Source: a virus. From it: 51,064 nt of DNA. Location: IMG/VR virus record IMGVR_UViG_3300007734_000719, positions 1 through 51,064 of that record; one strand, written 5' to 3'. Of this stretch, positions 40,552 to 48,260 are shown in pieces. The position numbers and the translations under genes are program-made. The notes below the pieces were generated by a model. The model saw only the letters and a list, made by a program, of their open reading frames with translations, had not been told where the DNA came from and ran no database searches. The number at the start of each line of letters is the position of its first letter. The first letter of the stretch is position 1.

Positions 40552-41735
40552 TAAAAGTCAACCTCCTTTAGTTGTTCTTCTTCAACATGTGTAAAGGTAC
40601 TATCACCATTAAGAGCGTCAAACAACTCACGTCGCTGAGCAATTATCTTGTTAATATGTTTAGAACGTTGAGTGTAAATATCAAGTTCTATGTTAGCATC
40701 GGCTATTACTTTCTCTAATACACTAACTGTCTCCGCAGTTTTTAACTGTTCGCACAAAGTCTTATAGTTATTTGACAAAGCTAAAGACTTTTGCAAAGTT
40801 TCAAGTCCTTTAGAAGAATCCCGCATAGATACAATTGACTCAAGCTCTAAACGAATATCACTCTGCACTTGCTGAAACATCTGACAACCCTCTTCGCGCA
40901 CTGTTCTGTTTATTGCCTGAATAGACTCACCAGCTTTAAGTAATTTTTCAGCCAATGTTGCCAAATTATCAAAACCTGGCACAGAATCGCTAATCAACTT
41001 TAATCTTTGAGCGGTAATCTGCCACGAACCACGTTTCTTGTCTCCACCAGTTTGTTGACGACCGATCTTTGTCGCAGTCCGCACATCCAAATCATCTAAT
41101 AATTCAGCACTCATAAACAGTGCTTTATCTGCTGCGTTAGCGTGCGCTGCCTCGATAACTTCCTTAGTGTTAATAAGATTTTCGTGAGCAATTAAAGATT
41201 CAATGTCCCCTTCAATCGGTTCTGTAACAGTTTCAAGTGAAACAGGTAATGGACCAACAACGTGAACCCTGATGGGGTTTCGATATTCTTGCCGCGTGGG
41301 AAACACCTTTAAATAAGCTTCGCGGGCCAGAGAATATTCTGTCTCATCAGAAAACAATGGGTGCAAGAAACCTTCGACTGTTTCACACCATTTGCTGTGC
41401 TCTTCCTCCCAGAGTTCAAATAGTTTTGCGTTAGAAACTGTAGCCTGGGCACGAATAAACTTAATGAGGTTGTTGGCTTCCTCAAAATAATTTGAAGTTA
41501 CAAAATGATTGTCGCCAAAGTGCAAACAATAACTGTCGTATAGTTCCCGTTGCATGACACGCAACGCATCAAGTTCAGCCTTAAGAGCATTAGACAGGTT
41601 TGGACGCAAAGAAACAGTGTTGTTCTTCTCCAAAGTGTCTACAACTGATGCAGGCAATTTAAGATCGTTAAATTTGACCTGGATTGATTGCCTAACGTTG
41701 GCAGAGATAGAACAAGAAAGCAAATAAGAATTCAT
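40551..41735 (-). CDS. DUF3150-like protein, partner candidate of MoxR-VWA
   Basis: A 394-aa, almost all-helical protein. The N-terminal part (IQVKFNDLKLPASVVDTL, SLRPNLSNALKAELDALRVM, ELYDSYCLHFGDNHFVTSNY) and a W-rich segment (LFELWEEEHSKWCETVEGFL) resemble DUF3150 proteins, which I recall next to MoxR and VWA genes in phages and plasmids. Residues about 240-385 are coiled coil. First gene of the operon. Assignment is tentative. Confidence 0.5.
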   Translation of the reverse strand: MNSYLLSCSISANVRQSIQVKFNDLKLPASVVDTLEKNNTVSLRPNLSNALKAELDALRVMQRELYDSYCLHFGDNHFVTSNYFEEANNLIKFIRAQATVSNAKLFELWEEEHSKWCETVEGFLHPLFSDETEYSLAREAYLKVFPTRQEYRNPIRVHVVGPLPVSLETVTEPIEGDIESLIAHENLINTKEVIEAAHANAADKALFMSAELLDDLDVRTATKIGRQQTGGDKKRGSWQITAQRLKLISDSVPGFDNLATLAEKLLKAGESIQAINRTVREEGCQMFQQVQSDIRLELESIVSMRDSSKGLETLQKSLALSNNYKTLCEQLKTAETVSVLEKVIADANIELDIYTQRSKHINKIIAQRRELFDALNGDSTFTHVEEEQLKEVDF

Positions 41736-41774
41736 GGTTAGTTAAATGAATTGAACTAGTTAACAAAGAGAAAT

Positions 41775-41796
41775 GGTCGCCCTACGTAAGACGACC
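41775..41796 (-). other. Hairpin GGTCG/CGACC after 46-aa gene
   Basis: 5-bp stem with 12-nt loop between the 46-aa gene and the DUF3150-like gene; may separate the two operons. No U-tract. Confidence 0.4.
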
Positions 41797-41823
41797 ACTG
41801 GATCCCACGGAAGTGTATCACAG

Positions 41824-41964
41824 TCAGCACCCTGGACCATACATCACCGGGTTTCTACAGATTTGGGCTTCTTGATGCATCTGGGGCTTGTGCTTCAAAC
41901 CCGCAGATGTTGCTATAAGGAGAAGTCCAGTCAAGATCAAGAAAAAAGGATACGGGCTTGTCAT
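41824..41964 (-). CDS. 46-aa secreted/membrane peptide
   Basis: MTSPYPFFLILTGLLLIATS, AGLKHKPQMHQEAQICRNP, then VMYGPGC. A signal-anchor-like hydrophobic N-terminus, two Cys in the tail. ATG overlaps the upstream stop (ATGA). Lysis or superinfection roles are possible. Confidence 0.55.
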   Translation of the reverse strand: MTSPYPFFLILTGLLLIATSAGLKHKPQMHQEAQICRNPVMYGPGC

Positions 41965-42386
41965 TTTAAACGGGTGAAAGCAAGGGAAATTTTATCAGTA
42001 ACCATATCTACGTTACCGGTTATTGCTAGTTGTTCGACAAGCTTCTTGCGCTCGACCTTAGCAACTTTAAGTTGCTGCTCAAGCTTAAAGATCTTTTCGT
42101 CAATCTTATCGATCTTGTTGTGCGCCGTGGGGATACGGGTGACCCGTACAATTATGTTCGTTTCAACCTCAGGAAACTTAAAAGCAGAATCCTTGCCGCT
42201 GAACACAGACAGATCAAAGTTGTGTGCGCTAGCCACGGTAATGTCAGTCTGTAGCTTGTCTTTGGTGATCTCAAACGGAGCACCAAAAGCTTCGTTACAG
42301 GCTGTTAGAGCATTGTCGCACTCATTCCAAGCCGTAGCTGCTGCCCGACCTTCCTGAACTAGACGCTGAAAGTTGATTGTTGCCAT
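41961..42386 (-). CDS. Hypothetical coiled-coil protein
   Basis: A 141-aa protein: QEGRAAATAWNECDNALTAC, a beta-like middle (NIIVRVTRIPTAHN) and a final coiled coil (DEKIFKLEQQLKVAKVERKK). Coupled to the 46-aa gene. Unknown family. Confidence 0.55.
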   Translation of the reverse strand: MATINFQRLVQEGRAAATAWNECDNALTACNEAFGAPFEITKDKLQTDITVASAHNFDLSVFSGKDSAFKFPEVETNIIVRVTRIPTAHNKIDKIDEKIFKLEQQLKVAKVERKKLVEQLAITGNVDMVTDKISLAFTRLK

Positions 42387-42411
42387 GTGATTTGATGTTG
42401 AAGGGAACAGA

Positions 42412-42428
42412 TGCCTCCACGGGAGGCA
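42412..42428 (-). terminator. Hairpin 3' of tRNA-like element
   Basis: TGCCTCC pairs with GGAGGCA around a 3-base loop, directly after the tRNA-like 3' end. Could be a processing or termination hairpin; no U-tract follows. Confidence 0.5.
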
Positions 42429-42430
42429 AA

Positions 42431-42493
42431 GACAATGAGGGGAATCGAACCCCTACCCCTAAAGCCAATGGCTTAGGAGCCCCAAGCATTGCC
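42431..42493 (-). ncRNA. tRNA-like element lacking D/anticodon arms
   Basis: Read on the - strand: GGCAATG can pair with the 3' CATTGTC (7 bp, one G-U). Next to it AGGGG-TTCGATT-CCCCT is a perfect T arm with the invariant TTCGA loop. The 32 nt between do not form a normal D arm and anticodon arm; instead CCTAAGCC pairs with GGCTTTAGG. It may be a decayed tRNA, an att-type tRNA 3' half, or a tRNA mimic. Confidence 0.4.
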
Positions 42494-42635
42494 GCTAAAG
42501 GTGCAGCAGAGTTAGACCGCATAACAGCAGAAACAGACTGAGCACAAGACTAGAGGTGAACAGAGCGTACCAACCGAGAATATAGTACGTTAAACCAAGA
42601 GCCCTAGTTATCTTTACAGAAATATACATGGGGCC

Positions 42636-42863
42636 TCAGCGAGCAGGGTAGACAGTTACAGATTCGGGCAACAGGTTGAAGTCCATTAACGCTTTGTGTT
42701 TGGCTTGTTCAGCCGTTGTAGCAGGTATTCGACACTTAAAGCGCCAAGAACCTTTATCTTTGGCAAATACATCAAACTGAGTCGTAGTCTGGGTTTGTTG
42801 TTCTTGAGGCACGGAAATCCGAGGGATCACTGGATAATCATAGCGCAAAGGAGAAAGGCACAC
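42636..42863 (-). CDS. Small hypothetical protein
   Basis: A 75-aa protein. FDVFAKDKGSWRFKCRIPA then TTAEQAKHKALMDFNLLPES reads like a short alpha/beta phage protein. Gln/Thr linker in the middle. Function unknown. Confidence 0.5.
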   Translation of the reverse strand: MCLSPLRYDYPVIPRISVPQEQQTQTTTQFDVFAKDKGSWRFKCRIPATTAEQAKHKALMDFNLLPESVTVYPAR

Positions 42864-43192
42864 AACGCACAGAAGGAGAGGGTTTCCTGGTCGTACTATA
42901 GTTTTAAACCTCTTTTTCTACTAATAAATCCTAGTCCGATTTGCGGATCTTTAGAAAACTATACATGTTTTAGACCCTAAAGTGTATTTAATTGCATTTA
43001 AAGTCGCCGCGTGGCACACCTTACGACTGTGTTAATAGTAATACTAATTTAATTTTTTGTATAAGTTAAATAACCCAATTTGTACGCAATTTGCGACTCA
43101 ATTTGACGTTAACGATACTTTTTAAAAACTAACGCGCCACCGCGTGGGTCCACGGAGTAAGAAGTACCAATGTTTGAATTTTATAAAGCTGA
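42864..43192. other. 329-bp AT-rich gene-free segment
   Basis: No reading frame of note. Contains CGCAA-T-TTGCG (about 43085-43095), and CGTGG-GT-CCACG (43142-43153), where the strand-biased CGTGG motif meets its inverse. AT-rich stretches could hold promoters for the - genes to the left. Confidence 0.5.
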
Positions 43193-43414
43193 TCATTGAT
43201 TTAGGTTTAGGTCACTAGGACCGTGAAGAAGTTTTGTAGAGATGCAATATTTAACTTTACCAGTCACACCGGAAACGGTGATTACTTGGTTTAGCGTTGT
43301 GTCGCAGTTTTTGGACACGTGAATGTTGATCAAATTTTGAAGAATCAGTGTTAATCCAAAACCAAGTAAAGTACCGCAAACAATGGCGGCACTAGCTGAA
43401 GTAGGGTGATTCAT
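43193..43414 (-). CDS. Small membrane protein
   Basis: A 73-aa protein from ATG 43414. SASAAIVCGTLLGFGLTLIL is one transmembrane helix; the rest contains two Cys (KNCDTT, KYCIST). Likely periplasmic tail with a disulfide. Family unknown. Confidence 0.5.
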   Translation of the reverse strand: MNHPTSASAAIVCGTLLGFGLTLILQNLINIHVSKNCDTTLNQVITVSGVTGKVKYCISTKLLHGPSDLNLNQ

Positions 43415-43442
43415 TTGCAAAAAGTGTAGGGATTTGTAATTG

Positions 43443-43781
43443 TTAGTTCTTAGCTTGTTGTAAGCAAGTACTATCATCTTCTATTAAACGCAAAATACTA
43501 TAAACGTCGTTACAATTTGGGTCAAACGAAGCATAATTACGTATTTGACTGACTCGATTTGTGTGATGGTGGCAAATGTCTAACTTAATTTTCTCAGCTT
43601 TAGCGCACGACACAAACAACGGGAAGTCATCATCTTCCTCTAGATAAATAGTCTTACCTCGTTGATAACTGAAATTGCTTATATCTGCAAAATGAATCTT
43701 CATAATTTCTATAGCTTTGTGTCGTTTAATTGCGGCCCAGCTGTGGCCGGGATCCGCATAAACGTTGACTGTGAGTTTCAT
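43443..43781 (-). CDS. Conserved phage protein (DPGHSWAAIKR)
   Basis: A 112-aa protein: LTVNVYADPGHSWAAIKRHK, then SYQRGKTIYLEEDDDFPLFV. Matches a phage family that starts with 'V..DPGHGW' and has a 'YLEED.D' box; function unknown. Confidence 0.65.
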   Translation of the reverse strand: MKLTVNVYADPGHSWAAIKRHKAIEIMKIHFADISNFSYQRGKTIYLEEDDDFPLFVSCAKAEKIKLDICHHHTNRVSQIRNYASFDPNCNDVYSILRLIEDDSTCLQQAKN

Positions 43782-43811
43782 GGTTAGAATTCAGATACTT
43801 GGGTTGATGTT

Positions 43812-44051
43812 GTGAAGGCTGACGATTTACTTAATGGAGTAATATCAGCCATGCTGGCTGGGCAAGGTGACTCTTTTTCGTCACCCGTATTAAATAATAA
43901 ATCTTATCCTAATTTTGATTCTGGCTCGTATTCTGATGTTGACGCTTCCTTAAACTTCCTTGGGCAACATTTACCCGATCAAACAATTAAGTTATTAAAG
44001 AAGTTATCTGATGAGGGTAAAGACCCTTGGAAAGGTTGGATTGTTAATTAA
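43812..44051 (+). CDS. Small + strand protein
   Basis: A 79-aa protein, GTG start. DDLLNGVISAMLAGQGDSF, then Ser/Asn/Asp-rich linker, NFLGQHLPDQTIKLLKKLSD, ending WKGWIVN. Alone on + among - genes, like the genes at 28783 and 20645. Divergent from 43781. Possibly virion-linked. Confidence 0.45.
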   Translation: MKADDLLNGVISAMLAGQGDSFSSPVLNNKSYPNFDSGSYSDVDASLNFLGQHLPDQTIKLLKKLSDEGKDPWKGWIVN

Positions 44052-44232
44052 CTGGTAAAGTTGTGCAGCTTAATACTGCACCGTCGCAACTTAAAGCTAA
44101 TCCATCTGCAAACCCAGCAGCATACCTTTCTAAATCTTTAGTTGTAGGGAAATGTCGAACAATTGTTTTACTAAATTGTTCGCCATCGTTTGACTCAAAG
44201 TCCACGGTTACTACGTACTTAGTTAAAGTCAT
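44044..44232 (-). CDS. Small hypothetical protein
   Basis: A 62-aa protein: TKYVVTVDFESNDGEQFSK, then TTKDLERYAAGFADGLALSC. Beta-helix layout; overlaps the YkgJ-like gene by 14 bp and the + gene stop by 8 bp. Confidence 0.5.
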   Translation of the reverse strand: MTLTKYVVTVDFESNDGEQFSKTIVRHFPTTKDLERYAAGFADGLALSCDGAVLSCTTLPVN

Positions 44233-44581
44233 CAAATTGCTCCATGTTGATCAGGAAGGACTTGTCTAGTTTGTTGAGTTGGATCCAACTGTTACATAAA
44301 GTGGCGTTAAATTTGTAGTAGGTTGGTAAATCAAACCCTCTTAAAGTTGCGACTTTGGTTATGTTACATAGGGTTGGTCGATTTTCATAAACTGAACACT
44401 TGTTATTTACAAGTTTCTCACACACACCCGCGTGGGTTACATACGGAAACTCATCGATCAGTTGTTTAGTTAAGGGGTCTTCTACTTTGTCCTTATTGTC
44501 TAGTATGTCTCCGACCATAGTGCAACATAAGCCGCACGATGTGCAAGGAAACTTAATACTTGAGTCTTGATTTGTAGACAT
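44219..44581 (-). CDS. YkgJ-like Cys-cluster protein
   Basis: A 120-aa protein with FPCTSCGLCC (residues 11-20), CEKLVNNKCSVYENRPTLC (about 54-72) and a later Cys (ATLCNSW). This is the YkgJ family pattern, proposed to bind zinc or iron-sulphur. Such proteins are known in phages and bacteria; function unknown. The start abuts the GP88-like gene stop. Confidence 0.85.
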   Translation of the reverse strand: MSTNQDSSIKFPCTSCGLCCTMVGDILDNKDKVEDPLTKQLIDEFPYVTHAGVCEKLVNNKCSVYENRPTLCNITKVATLRGFDLPTYYKFNATLCNSWIQLNKLDKSFLINMEQFDDFN

Positions 44582-45349
44582 TTAAATTACTGCGAGTGAT
44601 GGTTGCTTAGTCTTGTAAGAGTAGCCAGCATGTTTGCCAGCTTTGCGACGTGCTCTAATAGCGGCCCCGGCAATACTATTAGCTGGCTGTGTTCCATGTA
44701 CTAGGAGAGCGAATGACTTTGAACCAAAGCAGTGGCTATCGTCATGATCAACCTCTAAGTTACGTTCCGCAGCTTCATCTTCAGTGTTTACAACATAAGC
44801 CACCCGTGGGAATAGACTTTCAAGATGTTCATCCCAGCCACCGTGCGAAGCTGTTACAAAGAAGTTATCAGGCAATTGCATCAGGCTGTTGTTAAAGACA
44901 AACAGCTTTAACGACTTTGTGTAAGCGTAAAACTTTATAGTTGGGTAGTGTTCGATTACGTTAAGCCACATTTGTAAGTATGCGACGCTGAAGAAGTCAC
45001 CGCTAGGGTGGATTCTAAACTTATCGATTGATTTAGTTAACTTATTGTCGATGCTTGCCTTTAGTAAATCGCATGCACTATGTACAGTACCAGATTGGAA
45101 TGCGTCTGTTATTGTGTGCAGATTGTGCATCCTAGACTTATGTACGTTAGGGTACATAACCTCGTTAGATGCGGCAAAACATCTAAATATGGTGTGTTCG
45201 CCGTCTTGAATTTTGCCAAATAAATTAACCCAAGCCTTACAGTCTTTAGCACCTGGGCAAGTCCTACCCGCAGGTAGGGAAAATGTCAGCGTGGACTTGC
45301 TAAGTTTGGCGTTGCCAACTCCAATAGACAATAGATTTGAGTTAGTCAT
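44582..45349 (-). CDS. GP88-like phage protein
   Basis: A 255-aa protein with the GP88 signature: FSLPAGRTCPGAKDCKAW (residues 23-40), CFAASNEVMYPNVHKSRMHN (about 57-76), FRIHPSGDFFSVAYLQMW, then FYAYTKSL. Conserved Cys residues suggest metal binding. Widely found in phages with no assigned activity. It forms a pair with the YkgJ-like gene downstream, and both have Cys clusters. Confidence 0.8.
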   Translation of the reverse strand: MTNSNLLSIGVGNAKLSKSTLTFSLPAGRTCPGAKDCKAWVNLFGKIQDGEHTIFRCFAASNEVMYPNVHKSRMHNLHTITDAFQSGTVHSACDLLKASIDNKLTKSIDKFRIHPSGDFFSVAYLQMWLNVIEHYPTIKFYAYTKSLKLFVFNNSLMQLPDNFFVTASHGGWDEHLESLFPRVAYVVNTEDEAAERNLEVDHDDSHCFGSKSFALLVHGTQPANSIAGAAIRARRKAGKHAGYSYKTKQPSLAVI

Positions 45350-45356
45350 TGTGTGT

Positions 45357-45584
45357 TTAGTTTGATGTTAACTTTGAGAAAGGATTTACAGGCTTAACCA
45401 TAATGTCCACAAGTGGAACCCTAGCTAGTGTTTCAACTAGCTCAGGTACTTCATCTGAGTTGTCAGCTTCTATTAGTAATCCTCTGAATTCGTTGTTAAG
45501 TTCCATCTCTAAATTGTGTGCTTGTTGTGCTGTTCGATCTTCATCTGAAGCGTCAAACGCAATAGAAATAATCTCAAAGAACAT
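45357..45584 (-). CDS. Small hypothetical protein
   Basis: A 75-aa acidic protein: ISIAFDASDEDRTAQQAHNL, RGLLIEADNSDEVPELVETL, ending VDIMVKPVNPF. Unknown family; in line with neighbours. Confidence 0.55.
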   Translation of the reverse strand: MFFEIISIAFDASDEDRTAQQAHNLEMELNNEFRGLLIEADNSDEVPELVETLARVPLVDIMVKPVNPFSKLTSN

Positions 45585-45644
45585 GGCGATTGTGTTAGTG
45601 AGTGAGTGCTAGAGTAGTGTGTGATTTGGCCCCGCGAAGCGGAG

Positions 45645-45794
45645 TTAAACAACAGTTACCTGCTGCAATTTAGTCTCTAGATGTTCAATTTGTAGCAGCA
45701 AAGATTCATACTCCAATGTGTTAGTTGTGTTGATAAGTTGTTTGTCCAACTCATTAATATTCTCAATAAGTTGGCGCCATTCAGTGTTGATCAT
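45645..45794 (-). CDS. 49-aa coiled-coil peptide
   Basis: MINTEWRQLIENINELDKQL, then TLEYESLLLQIEHLETKLQQ. Leu/Ile heptads fit a short coiled coil. Overlaps the gene upstream by ATGA. Confidence 0.6.
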   Translation of the reverse strand: MINTEWRQLIENINELDKQLINTTNTLEYESLLLQIEHLETKLQQVTVV

Positions 45795-45958
45795 GAGTTT
45801 AATTCCTCCATGTTGAATGTTAATAGGTTTTCGCCAGTTGGCATATCTATGTTGTCATAGATACAGTCGGGCAGCCACACTAACGGGCTGCTAATGTCCT
45901 TACGCACACTGATAACTAATTCAATTTTGTAAGTCCGCAAGTTGTCATTTTGTGCCAT
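45791..45958 (-). CDS. 55-aa hypothetical protein
   Basis: MAQNDNLRTYKIELVISVRK, then SPLVWLPDCIYDNIDMPTGE and a C-terminal NMEELNS, preceded by GGAGG before the next ATG. Small beta protein, coupled to the coiled-coil gene. Confidence 0.6.
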   Translation of the reverse strand: MAQNDNLRTYKIELVISVRKDISSPLVWLPDCIYDNIDMPTGENLLTFNMEELNS

Positions 45959-45989
45959 CCGTGATAATAGTTAATTTGTGACAGAATTG

Positions 45990-46187
45990 TTACTTAGTTC
46001 CGTACAGTATGTTTGATTCTTCATCTTCTTGTAGTAGTTGAAACTCATCCCATAATCTATATGATTCCACGTATTCATCAGTGCCGTAAGTATGTCTTGC
46101 ATACTTATAGGCTTCGTTAACGTTGCTGAAGCACTGATCAATCCTATTCTCTTTAGGAATCCATACTAAATGAACATACTTAGCCAT
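45990..46187 (-). CDS. 65-aa hypothetical protein
   Basis: From ATG 46187: MAKYVHLVWIPKENRIDQCF, then NEAYKYARHTYGTDEYVESY. Alpha/beta, acidic end. Resembles short cyanophage proteins with a 'YVHLVW' start; function unknown. Confidence 0.55.
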   Translation of the reverse strand: MAKYVHLVWIPKENRIDQCFSNVNEAYKYARHTYGTDEYVESYRLWDEFQLLQEDEESNILYGTK

Positions 46188-46209
46188 GATGATTGTGTGT
46201 AAAAATGAA

Positions 46210-46422
46210 TTAAAAAAACTTTTTGTGCAGCATTGCTGCAATTCTGTCGTTAAAATGTTCATCTATAGCGTCACTAATTGTGGCGCCTTGGCTAACACTT
46301 TCAACAATACGTTCTGCCTGCCTTAAGTAAATACCTAAGGCAAACGGATTGTAATAACGTTTGGCAGATTGTTTGATGTCCCACTGAGTTAGTAGGTGAT
46401 CAAGTTGTGAGTGAAGATCCAT
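46210..46422 (-). CDS. 70-aa helical protein
   Basis: MDLHSQLDHLLTQWDIKQSA, YYNPFALGIYLRQAERIVES, then ISDAIDEHFNDRIAAMLHK. All-helical. No family recognised beyond similarity in style to cyanophage small proteins. Confidence 0.55.
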   Translation of the reverse strand: MDLHSQLDHLLTQWDIKQSAKRYYNPFALGIYLRQAERIVESVSQGATISDAIDEHFNDRIAAMLHKKFF

Positions 46423-46445
46423 TGTTAGTGCGAGTTTAGTGTGGT

Positions 46446-46703
46446 TTAATAATACTTTCTGCGCATGTCACGGGATTTATCCCATGAAGGATTACTTGCT
46501 TCATCGCCTACTTTATCTGGAAAGCATGGCCTTACATCATCCTTGTAAACATAACCGAATCCTTTATAGTTTCCGGTCTCACTTAACAGGTGATCAAGTG
46601 CAGTAATCAACCCATACTTTTCATCATCTGATAAATAATCAAGCACAAGTTTAGAGTTAACGTAATCCCTGAACTCTGACACATTGAAAGTTTTGCGGGT
46701 CAT
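46446..46703 (-). CDS. 85-aa hypothetical protein
   Basis: FNVSEFRDYVNSKLVLDYLS, DDEKYGLITALDHLLSETGN, then GFGYVYKDDVRPCFPDK. Two helices and an aromatic loop; the 'Y.GF.Y' segment recurs in phage proteins. Unknown role. Confidence 0.6.
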   Translation of the reverse strand: MTRKTFNVSEFRDYVNSKLVLDYLSDDEKYGLITALDHLLSETGNYKGFGYVYKDDVRPCFPDKVGDEASNPSWDKSRDMRRKYY

Positions 46704-46733
46704 GATTAATACCTTGGTTTGATTTTGGTGTGG

Positions 46734-46913
46734 TTAGTAATAATAAACAATATCTGTTTGCTTAAAGTACACACGTTTCTTATGAGTTAATAAGCAAAGA
46801 TCCGCAGTTCGATTAGTTGCTTTGATGCACAATCCACCCCCTTTGGGTATAAACTGCTGGCCTACATTGATGGAGGCAAATGTTACCTCCAGAGGATAAA
46901 TGATTCGTTCCAT
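46734..46913 (-). CDS. 59-aa hypothetical protein
   Basis: MERIIYPLEVTFASINVGQQ, FIPKGGGLCIKATNRTADL, then KKRVYFKQTDIVYYY. A small beta fold; 'G..F...G..C.K' is common among short cyanophage proteins. Lies 2 bp after the next gene upstream. Confidence 0.6.
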   Translation of the reverse strand: MERIIYPLEVTFASINVGQQFIPKGGGLCIKATNRTADLCLLTHKKRVYFKQTDIVYYY

Positions 46914-46915
46914 GA

Positions 46916-47095
46916 TTAAATAATCTCCTTGATAAGTTTGCGGGCTTTGTTAGGCGTGGCTGTCCATACAATCTTGTTAGTTAGTGGCGATTGAAAGTAA
47001 AACAAATCACCGCCTAATCTACGTGATGGATCAATGCAATTAACTTGCACACCTTTGTAGATAAAGGTGCCAGCAAATGGTTTCAAGCCAGTCAT
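46916..47095 (-). CDS. 59-aa hypothetical protein
   Basis: From ATG 47095: MTGLKPFAGTFIYKGVQVNC, GGDLFYFQSPLTNKIVWTAT, then NKARKLIKEI. Small alpha/beta protein, similar in size and style to its downstream neighbour. Unknown family. Confidence 0.55.
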   Translation of the reverse strand: MTGLKPFAGTFIYKGVQVNCIDPSRRLGGDLFYFQSPLTNKIVWTATPNKARKLIKEII

Positions 47096-47131
47096 AATGT
47101 TGAAGTGCAAGTGGATAATAAACTTAAAGTA

Positions 47132-47440
47132 TTATTCCCAAAAGTTACCTGAGTGAAACTCATCTAAGAACTCCATTAAGATCTTTTCCGTAACATACTT
47201 ACGCTCTGGAATAGGAAACATTCCAAACCAAGATTGTGTTAGTGAGCCACATACACTGTGGTAATCTTTAGCAGCTGGAATAGTTAGGTTTCTGTAGATA
47301 TAACCAGAGGCACGTTCATAATCAAAACAACCTTTAAGCCAGAATTTACTTAAGGTTTTACCTACACTGTTAAAATGAACCGTCAAATTGTCTGCGTGAA
47401 GCTTTAATTCATGGGCCAAATCGTAATCAAAATCAGTCAT
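47132..47440 (-). CDS. 102-aa hypothetical protein
   Basis: From ATG 47440: MTDFDYDLAHELKLHADNLT, FWLKGCFDYERASGYIYRNL, YHSVCGSLTQSWFGMFPIPE, then LMEFLDEFHSG. Helical. First gene of the small-gene operon. Its 5' leader would contain the AAAA-loop hairpin at 47466-47483. Confidence 0.55.
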   Translation of the reverse strand: MTDFDYDLAHELKLHADNLTVHFNSVGKTLSKFWLKGCFDYERASGYIYRNLTIPAAKDYHSVCGSLTQSWFGMFPIPERKYVTEKILMEFLDEFHSGNFWE

Positions 47441-47465
47441 GAATAACACCTGGATTAAGTGGATA

Positions 47466-48225
47466 GAGAACCAAAAGGTTCTCATCCTATGTAATACACA
47501 GGAGGAGAACGTTTAAGCATGATGATCTAATAAGATCACGAATGATCCTATACTAAACTAAGATCTTAGTTAGTTACAGTAACCATGGCACCCAATAGAT
47601 GCAACCAGATTAATTAACTTATAAACTTAAACAGTGCATAGAGTTAGCTACACGTTACAGAATGAACTGCAAAGGGTAGCTAACTCATACACTTAGATCT
47701 TATGTATTAAGTTTCCACACTGTCAATAAGATAACTTAAAGGTGTGGGCTAGTTACAGTTGCGAACTGTAGGATTCAGCTGTAGTAGTTGTGAGAGTTAA
47801 TATGCTGCCACTATATGTTTACAGTTTGGTCTAGGTGAAGCTCCATTGGTTAATACCAAAGCCCTACTAGATTCGGATACAGTGCCAGATCCAAACTGTT
47901 ACGCTGTAAATATAAATAACTGATTGTCACATTCAGTTAGTTATATTTAGGAAGCTATGTAGATAGGTTCACCCATAGTGTAGGCTATCCGTGCTAGCTA
48001 TCTAGCTACGGGTGAACTAATCAGATTGTCAAGGTTCACAAACCTAGAATCAAATAGATTTAAGCTGCTCACGTATAGTTACACTAAGCCTGTCCTAGGA
48101 TCCGGCACCATCTCATAGGTTTAACTATGGCGATGCGAGGATCCCGCGGCAAGGCAAGGTGAACGGTTCACGGCTTGGCTTGAATCTATTCGATTGTCTA
48201 GGTTCGATCGGTCCCTTGGGATCGA
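47466..48225. other. Gene-free array of consecutive hairpins
   Basis: About 760 bp with no credible gene. Perfect or near-perfect inverted repeats follow one another: 47466-47483, 47485-47503, 47523-47538, palindrome 47556-47571 (AACTAAGATCTTAGTT), 47641-47686 (11-bp stem), 47707-47747 (A-B-A'-B' pseudoknot order), 47754-47770, 47821-47899 (9-bp stem with nested hairpin), 47907-47949 (17-bp stem, one mismatch), 47967-48017, 48032-48045, 48098-48144, 48151-48181. Their sequences differ but the style is constant. It could be a structured RNA, a string of small RNAs or an origin. Confidence 0.7.
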
Positions 48226-48260
48226 TGAGCTAAGCATGCACCGGATCGGATCCGCTGTCA

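Noticed and set aside
42322-42522. - strand frame of 66 codons over the tRNA-like element
   Set aside because: Ser/Pro-rich with no features; structured RNA explains the region better.
47641-47899. tRNA gene cluster
   Set aside because: No T-loop/anticodon-arm combination with standard spacing was found in the hairpin string.
47466-48225. CRISPR array
   Set aside because: Stems differ in sequence and spacing; no constant direct repeat.
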